A stretch of 39,489 bases of DNA, taken from the NCBI GenBank assembly GCA_028284485.1, contig JANQRQ010000058.1, forward strand, positions 1 through 39,489. The letters are read 5' to 3'. A program made the position numbers and the translations under genes. The first letter of the stretch is position 1. Each line of letters starts with the position of its first letter. This DNA comes from Planctomycetaceae bacterium. GTDB taxonomy: Bacteria > Planctomycetota > Planctomycetia > Planctomycetales > Planctomycetaceae. Under the pieces are notes generated by a model. The model did not search any database. It saw only the letters and a list, made by a program, of their open reading frames with translations, and had not been told where the DNA came from. This document shows, piece after piece, positions 36,202 to 39,489 of this stretch.

Positions 36202-37931
36202 AACACCCAATGCGAAACAAATCTTTGCCGATCGATTGGAGATTGCTTTTCGTTCCGCTCACCTTGTTGCTCGGCGCGACTCTATGTGTCGCAGGTGATG
36301 ATCGTCCCCCAAACGTTTTGTTTATTTCGCTCGACGATATGAACGACTGGTTGGGATGTTACGGAGGCCACCCGGATGTTCAAACCCCACATATCGATCG
36401 ATTGGCGCAGCGTGGCGTTCTGTTCACTCGGGCCCAATGTGTTTCGCCGATCTGTGGACCGTCGCGGGCCGCGGTTTTGACCGGAATGAGGCCGGAGACT
36501 ACGGGCGTGTATCACAATGTTGGAACATACATTGATTACGTCCCGGATGCGGTCACACTTCCGGAGCACTTCCGCTCATATGGGTATCGCGTCATGGCCG
36601 CTGGCAAAGTCGATCATGGATTGGGGGAACCAAATCCACGTTTGTGGGACGAAAACGGCCCGGACTGTGGAGTCCTGGGAACACCGTTTGTCGGTGATGA
36701 ACTTCGTACGTTGCACCCCGGCGAGCAACTGAATATCAACCGCGGCAGGCTACAGGTCACATTGCCGTACAATGGCGGGTTGTCAGCCATCGATCGCCCG
36801 AATAATCAGTGGAACTCATTTGATTGGGCTCCGCTGGATGTTCCTGAGAGCGACTTTCCGGACGGCAGAATCGCCGCGTGGGGCGCAGAGCAACTCGCCA
36901 AAGATCACGGCCGACCCTTATTCTTGGCAATCGGGTTCTATAAACCGCATCAACCATTTTTTGCGCCGCGAAAGTACTTCGACCTTTACGATGCGGGAAA
37001 CGTTGCGCTACCGGAAACAATCGCTGGCGACCTACATGACGTTCCGGAACCCGGTCGGGCGCTGGCGACGCGCCCCTGGACGAGTGGCACTCATCGAACA
37101 GTCGCCAAACACAACGCCTGGCGTGATGCAGTGCACGCCTATCTGGCGACTGTTTCGTTCGTCGATGCCCTGGTGGGTAAAGTTATTGAGAGCTTGGATC
37201 GCGGTCCGCACGCGAACAACACCTGGGTCGTATTGTGGAGCGACCATGGTTGGTCACTGGGCGAAAAGGAACATTGGGGCAAACATGTTCCCTGGTCGGA
37301 ATCGGTCCGCATGCCGCTGGTGATTGTCCCGCCAAAGAGACTTGCCGCTGATGGTCTGGTGATAAACAGCCGTTGCGACGCATCGGTTTCGTTGCTCGAT
37401 CTCTACCCGACGTTGCTCGAGGCCTGCGATCTTCCCCAGCGAGCTGAACTTGAGGGTCTTAGTTTGTTGCCTTTGATCGCCGATCCCGATCGTGAATGGA
37501 ACGGATCAGTTGTCTCGACGATCGGTCGGGGTACGCACAGTGTTTCGACGAGCGATTGGCGGTACATTCGCTACTTCGACGGTAGCGAAGAACTATTCGA
37601 CTTACAAAATGATCCCCATGAATGGTTCAATGTCGTGGACGAAGCACAGAATGCTGCGGTGAAAACTCGGCTGCAGCGCGATATTCCTTATGACAAGCAG
37701 CTGAAACAATTCGTGCGATGGGGAAAGTGGAAGTGCGTCATTCCGATAGATGGTGCACCCATGTTATTCGATTACGAGGGAGAATTCGGCATCTCAGAAC
37801 AAAACGATATTGCCAGTGAACATCCAGAGGTCATCGCAGCAATTCGAGAATATCTTGACCAGCACAAATTGACCGCCAGACGCGTGAATATTCCTCTGAT
37901 CACAAGTGAAAGATCGAAAGGCTTGAATTGA
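36198..37931 (+). CDS. Secreted arylsulfatase, iduronate-2-sulfatase-like
   Basis: A signal segment (about 15-32, LLFVPLTLLLGATLCVAG) is followed by the sulfatase entry NVLFISLDDMNDWLGCYGG. The catalytic motif C-G-P-S-R-A-A-V-L-T-G has Cys86 for formylglycine conversion. Later conserved parts are HGWSLGEKEHWGKH and LLDLYPTLLEACDL. The length (577 aa) and sequence style match the IDS-like planctomycete sulfatases. It resembles the sulfatase domain of the upstream fusion in the opening and motif regions, so the two may be distant paralogues with different sulfate substrates. The start overlaps the aldolase stop (ATGA), with AAGGAA 8 nt upstream, supporting coupled translation. Confidence 0.93.
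   Translation: MKHPMRNKSLPIDWRLLFVPLTLLLGATLCVAGDDRPPNVLFISLDDMNDWLGCYGGHPDVQTPHIDRLAQRGVLFTRAQCVSPICGPSRAAVLTGMRPETTGVYHNVGTYIDYVPDAVTLPEHFRSYGYRVMAAGKVDHGLGEPNPRLWDENGPDCGVLGTPFVGDELRTLHPGEQLNINRGRLQVTLPYNGGLSAIDRPNNQWNSFDWAPLDVPESDFPDGRIAAWGAEQLAKDHGRPLFLAIGFYKPHQPFFAPRKYFDLYDAGNVALPETIAGDLHDVPEPGRALATRPWTSGTHRTVAKHNAWRDAVHAYLATVSFVDALVGKVIESLDRGPHANNTWVVLWSDHGWSLGEKEHWGKHVPWSESVRMPLVIVPPKRLAADGLVINSRCDASVSLLDLYPTLLEACDLPQRAELEGLSLLPLIADPDREWNGSVVSTIGRGTHSVSTSDWRYIRYFDGSEELFDLQNDPHEWFNVVDEAQNAAVKTRLQRDIPYDKQLKQFVRWGKWKCVIPIDGAPMLFDYEGEFGISEQNDIASEHPEVIAAIREYLDQHKLTARRVNIPLITSERSKGLN
37916..37921 (+). promoter_or_regulatory. Shine-Dalgarno supporting the TTG start of nanA
   Basis: GAAAGG lies inside the sulfatase 3' end, 6 nt before the TTG at 37928. 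It decides the start: the TTG overlaps the sulfatase stop as TTGA, and no ATG lies nearby in frame. Confidence 0.6.
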
Positions 37932-38878
37932 ACAATTCCAATCGAATTCAGGGGCTCGTTGCAGCTACCTACACTCCGCTTCGCGACGACGGAGCATTGA
38001 ATCTCGAACGTATCGGGCCCATGGTGGAGTTCCTGCTCCAGCGAGGAGTTCACGGGCTGTATGTGTGTGGCAGTACCGGCGAAGGGATGTCGCTGACAAG
38101 CGATGAACGTCGATCGGTCGCAGAGGCTTATGTGCGAGCTGCAGCCGGTCGAGTTCCCGTTTTGATTCAGGTCGGTCATACCAGTCTGGCGGAGGCTCGC
38201 AGTCTGGCGGCCCATGCTCAGCAAATCGGTGCTGATGCGGTGTCGGCGACGGCTCCGTTTTACTTCAAGCCAGACAGCGTTGAAACGTTGATTGACTCGA
38301 TGGCGGAAGTGGCGGCTGGCGCACCGGAATTGCCGTTTTATTACTATCACATCCCCGTACTGACGGGTGTCTCGCTGAGTATGGTTGAATTTCTAACGCA
38401 CGCATCCGACCGCATTGAGAACCTGGCAGGACTCAAATACACGTCGGCAACCCTACACGAGTTTCAGCAATGCCAGGAATTAGACGATGGGCGATTCGAA
38501 GTCTTATGGGGATGTGATGAAATGATGTTAGCGGCTCTCGCAACTGGTGCAAAAGGGGCGGTCGGCAGCACCTTTAACATCGCAGCGCCGCTGTATCAAC
38601 GCATTCTCGATGCGTTTGATCAAGGCGATGTCGCCGAAGCCCGACGCTGGCAGTTACGTTCCGTCCAGATGGTGCATACGATCGGCCGGTTCCCATTTCA
38701 TCCTGCGATGAAGGAAGTGTTAGGAATGCTTCGAATGCCTTGCGGGCCGTGCCGACTACCGCAACGTCGCCTATCCAGTGACGAAATCGTCGTCTTGCGA
38801 GACGATTTAAACGCTATCGGCTTTTTTGATTGGACGGAGCCTCACCAGGAAATCGCACCGGTCGGAGCCAAATCTTGA
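37928..38878 (+). CDS. nanA: N-acetylneuraminate lyase
   Basis: The 316-aa TIM-barrel aldolase starts at a TTG overlapping the sulfatase stop. It shows CGSTGEG (G48-E52), the Tyr of the YxIP loop (YYYHIPVLTG, Tyr140) and the Schiff-base lysine in GLKYTS (Lys170). The YYHIP form and the IENLAGLKYT segment are closer to the eukaryotic and Bacteroidetes-type lyases than to the E. coli YNIP form. The reaction splits N-acetylneuraminate into ManNAc and pyruvate in the cytoplasm. It follows a sulfatase and precedes the kelch epimerase, which completes a sialic-acid gene set. Its 3' end overlaps the next gene by 4 nt. Confidence 0.92.
   Translation: MNNSNRIQGLVAATYTPLRDDGALNLERIGPMVEFLLQRGVHGLYVCGSTGEGMSLTSDERRSVAEAYVRAAAGRVPVLIQVGHTSLAEARSLAAHAQQIGADAVSATAPFYFKPDSVETLIDSMAEVAAGAPELPFYYYHIPVLTGVSLSMVEFLTHASDRIENLAGLKYTSATLHEFQQCQELDDGRFEVLWGCDEMMLAALATGAKGAVGSTFNIAAPLYQRILDAFDQGDVAEARRWQLRSVQMVHTIGRFPFHPAMKEVLGMLRMPCGPCRLPQRRLSSDEIVVLRDDLNAIGFFDWTEPHQEIAPVGAKS
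38864..38867 (+). promoter_or_regulatory. Shine-Dalgarno supporting the TTG start of the kelch gene
   Basis: GGAG lies 7 nt before the TTG at 38875, which overlaps the nanA stop as TTGA. No ATG occurs near this point in frame, and the TTG is followed at once by a signal peptide. Confidence 0.55.
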
Positions 38879-39489
38879 AAACGTTGTCGGTTCTTCTCGT
38901 ATCGTTGATTTTGGCTGTTCCAGCATCCTTGGCATGGGGCGACGTGCCAGTAGTCAACGGAGAGCCACTCAAGTGGCAAGACCTACCAAGGCTACCCGAC
39001 GAATTTGGCTTCGGTGGCCCAATTGTCGGAACGCACAACGGTGTGCTGATTGTTGCTGGCGGGGCCAACTTTCCGGACGGACCCCCGTGGTCGGTCGACG
39101 GACAACCGCCTGGAAGCAAAGTCTGGAATGATCGTATCTTTGTGTTAGAGCCTGATAGCGACACGTGGCGCGAAGCTGGTGCGCTTCCGTTTCCGTTGGC
39201 GTATGCCGCTGTCGTGTCGACACCCGAGGGCATTGTTGTATTGGGCGGCGAATCCTTCGGGAGCGATTCAGAATCTGAAACGACCGATGCTGAACCGACA
39301 AATTTTCCCGTCGCGATGGTCTTGGTGCTCCAATGGGATTCTGACAAACAGGAAGTCACTGTCGCCGCCGATGCGTTTCCGGAACTGCCCAAAGCGTGTC
39401 ATTACCATGGTGCGGGTTTGCTTGAAGGGTCAATCTATGTTGTCGCCTCACATGCGATGGACACCGACAGCTCAAAACTCGACAGCAAG
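38875..39489 (+). CDS. nanM: N-acetylneuraminate epimerase / cyclically permuted mutarotase, kelch type (3' end cut off)
   Basis: The frame starts at a TTG (GGAG 7 nt upstream) overlapping the nanA stop and runs to the window edge, 205 codons. A signal peptide (about 1-21, LVSLILAVPASLAWG) leads to kelch beta-propeller repeats with GGANFPDGPPW and VVSTPEGIVVLGGES. These match the NanM/cyclically-permuted mutarotase family, which converts alpha- to beta-sialic acid outside the cytoplasm. About half the usual length is visible; the rest lies beyond the window. Its place after nanA supports the assignment. Whether the enzyme is periplasmic or extracellular is inferred from the signal peptide. 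Confidence 0.85.
   Translation, partial: MKTLSVLLVSLILAVPASLAWGDVPVVNGEPLKWQDLPRLPDEFGFGGPIVGTHNGVLIVAGGANFPDGPPWSVDGQPPGSKVWNDRIFVLEPDSDTWREAGALPFPLAYAAVVSTPEGIVVLGGESFGSDSESETTDAEPTNFPVAMVLVLQWDSDKQEVTVAADAFPELPKACHYHGAGLLEGSIYVVASHAMDTDSSKLDSK

Noticed and set aside
1-39489. CRISPR arrays, tRNA or rRNA genes, transposons or prophage
   Set aside because: I looked for repeat-spacer patterns, cloverleaf-like sequences, transposase motifs and terminal repeats and saw none; the repeats found are short and isolated, or encode protein repeats.

Overview
The window looks like a chromosome segment of a planctomycete (phylum Planctomycetota). The reasons are a TIGR03009-type secreted protein, very large secreted modular proteins (PASTA, RHS, Sel1, DUF1080), sulfatases next to sialidase-like and glycoside-hydrolase genes, and a receiver-like/coiled-coil protein of a style I associate with this phylum. 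I saw no rRNA, tRNA, CRISPR array, transposase or phage gene. All family names come from reading the protein sequence, without any database search.

Layout. (1) 1-9453 is mixed housekeeping and secreted functions: the N-terminus of a membrane protein cut by the left edge (minus), a receiver-like/coiled-coil protein (minus), a TPR protein (minus), a three-domain DUF1080 secreted protein (plus), an NupG-like MFS transporter (plus) whose 3' end overlaps a convergent membrane-anchored ComEA-type helix-hairpin-helix gene (minus), and a TIGR03009 protein with a C-terminal PASTA domain (minus). (2) 9907-21181 holds three giant secreted proteins in one direction: PASTA2-RHS (2059 aa), beta-domain-PDZ-Sel1 (752 aa) and beta-domain-PASTA-tail-specific-protease-TPR (942 aa). 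With the TIGR03009-PASTA gene just upstream they form a block linked by shared domains. The protease homologue has lost both its canonical Ser and Lys and is predicted inactive. (3) 21601-25600 holds two STAS-domain proteins, a cardiolipin synthase and an APC-like membrane transporter 15 nt behind it. (4) 25695-29371 holds a secreted TIM-barrel glycoside-hydrolase-like protein (minus, with striking palindromes upstream) and a cyclic-nucleotide-binding-domain/patatin phospholipase (plus).

(5) 29424-39489 is a sialic-acid utilisation locus. A FadR/NanR-type GntR regulator is divergent from a tightly packed plus-strand operon. The operon encodes a 1677-aa secreted fusion (LamG/DUF1080-like, sialidase-like, sialidase-like, sulfatase, SGNH esterase), a divergent DapA/NanA-family aldolase, a second iduronate-2-sulfatase-like sulfatase, an N-acetylneuraminate lyase of the YYHIP type, and a kelch-type N-acetylneuraminate epimerase cut by the right edge. 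The last three junctions are 4-nt ATGA/TTGA overlaps, two of them with TTG starts preceded by good Shine-Dalgarno sequences. The divergent intergenic region carries two perfect inverted repeats that are good operator candidates. The inferred pathway: desulfate, de-O-acetylate and release sialic acid outside the cytoplasm, epimerise it, then cleave it to ManNAc and pyruvate inside.

The most unusual items are the five-domain sialidase-sulfatase-esterase fusion, the predicted pseudo-protease in the PASTA/RHS/Sel1 block, and the shared-domain architecture of that block.
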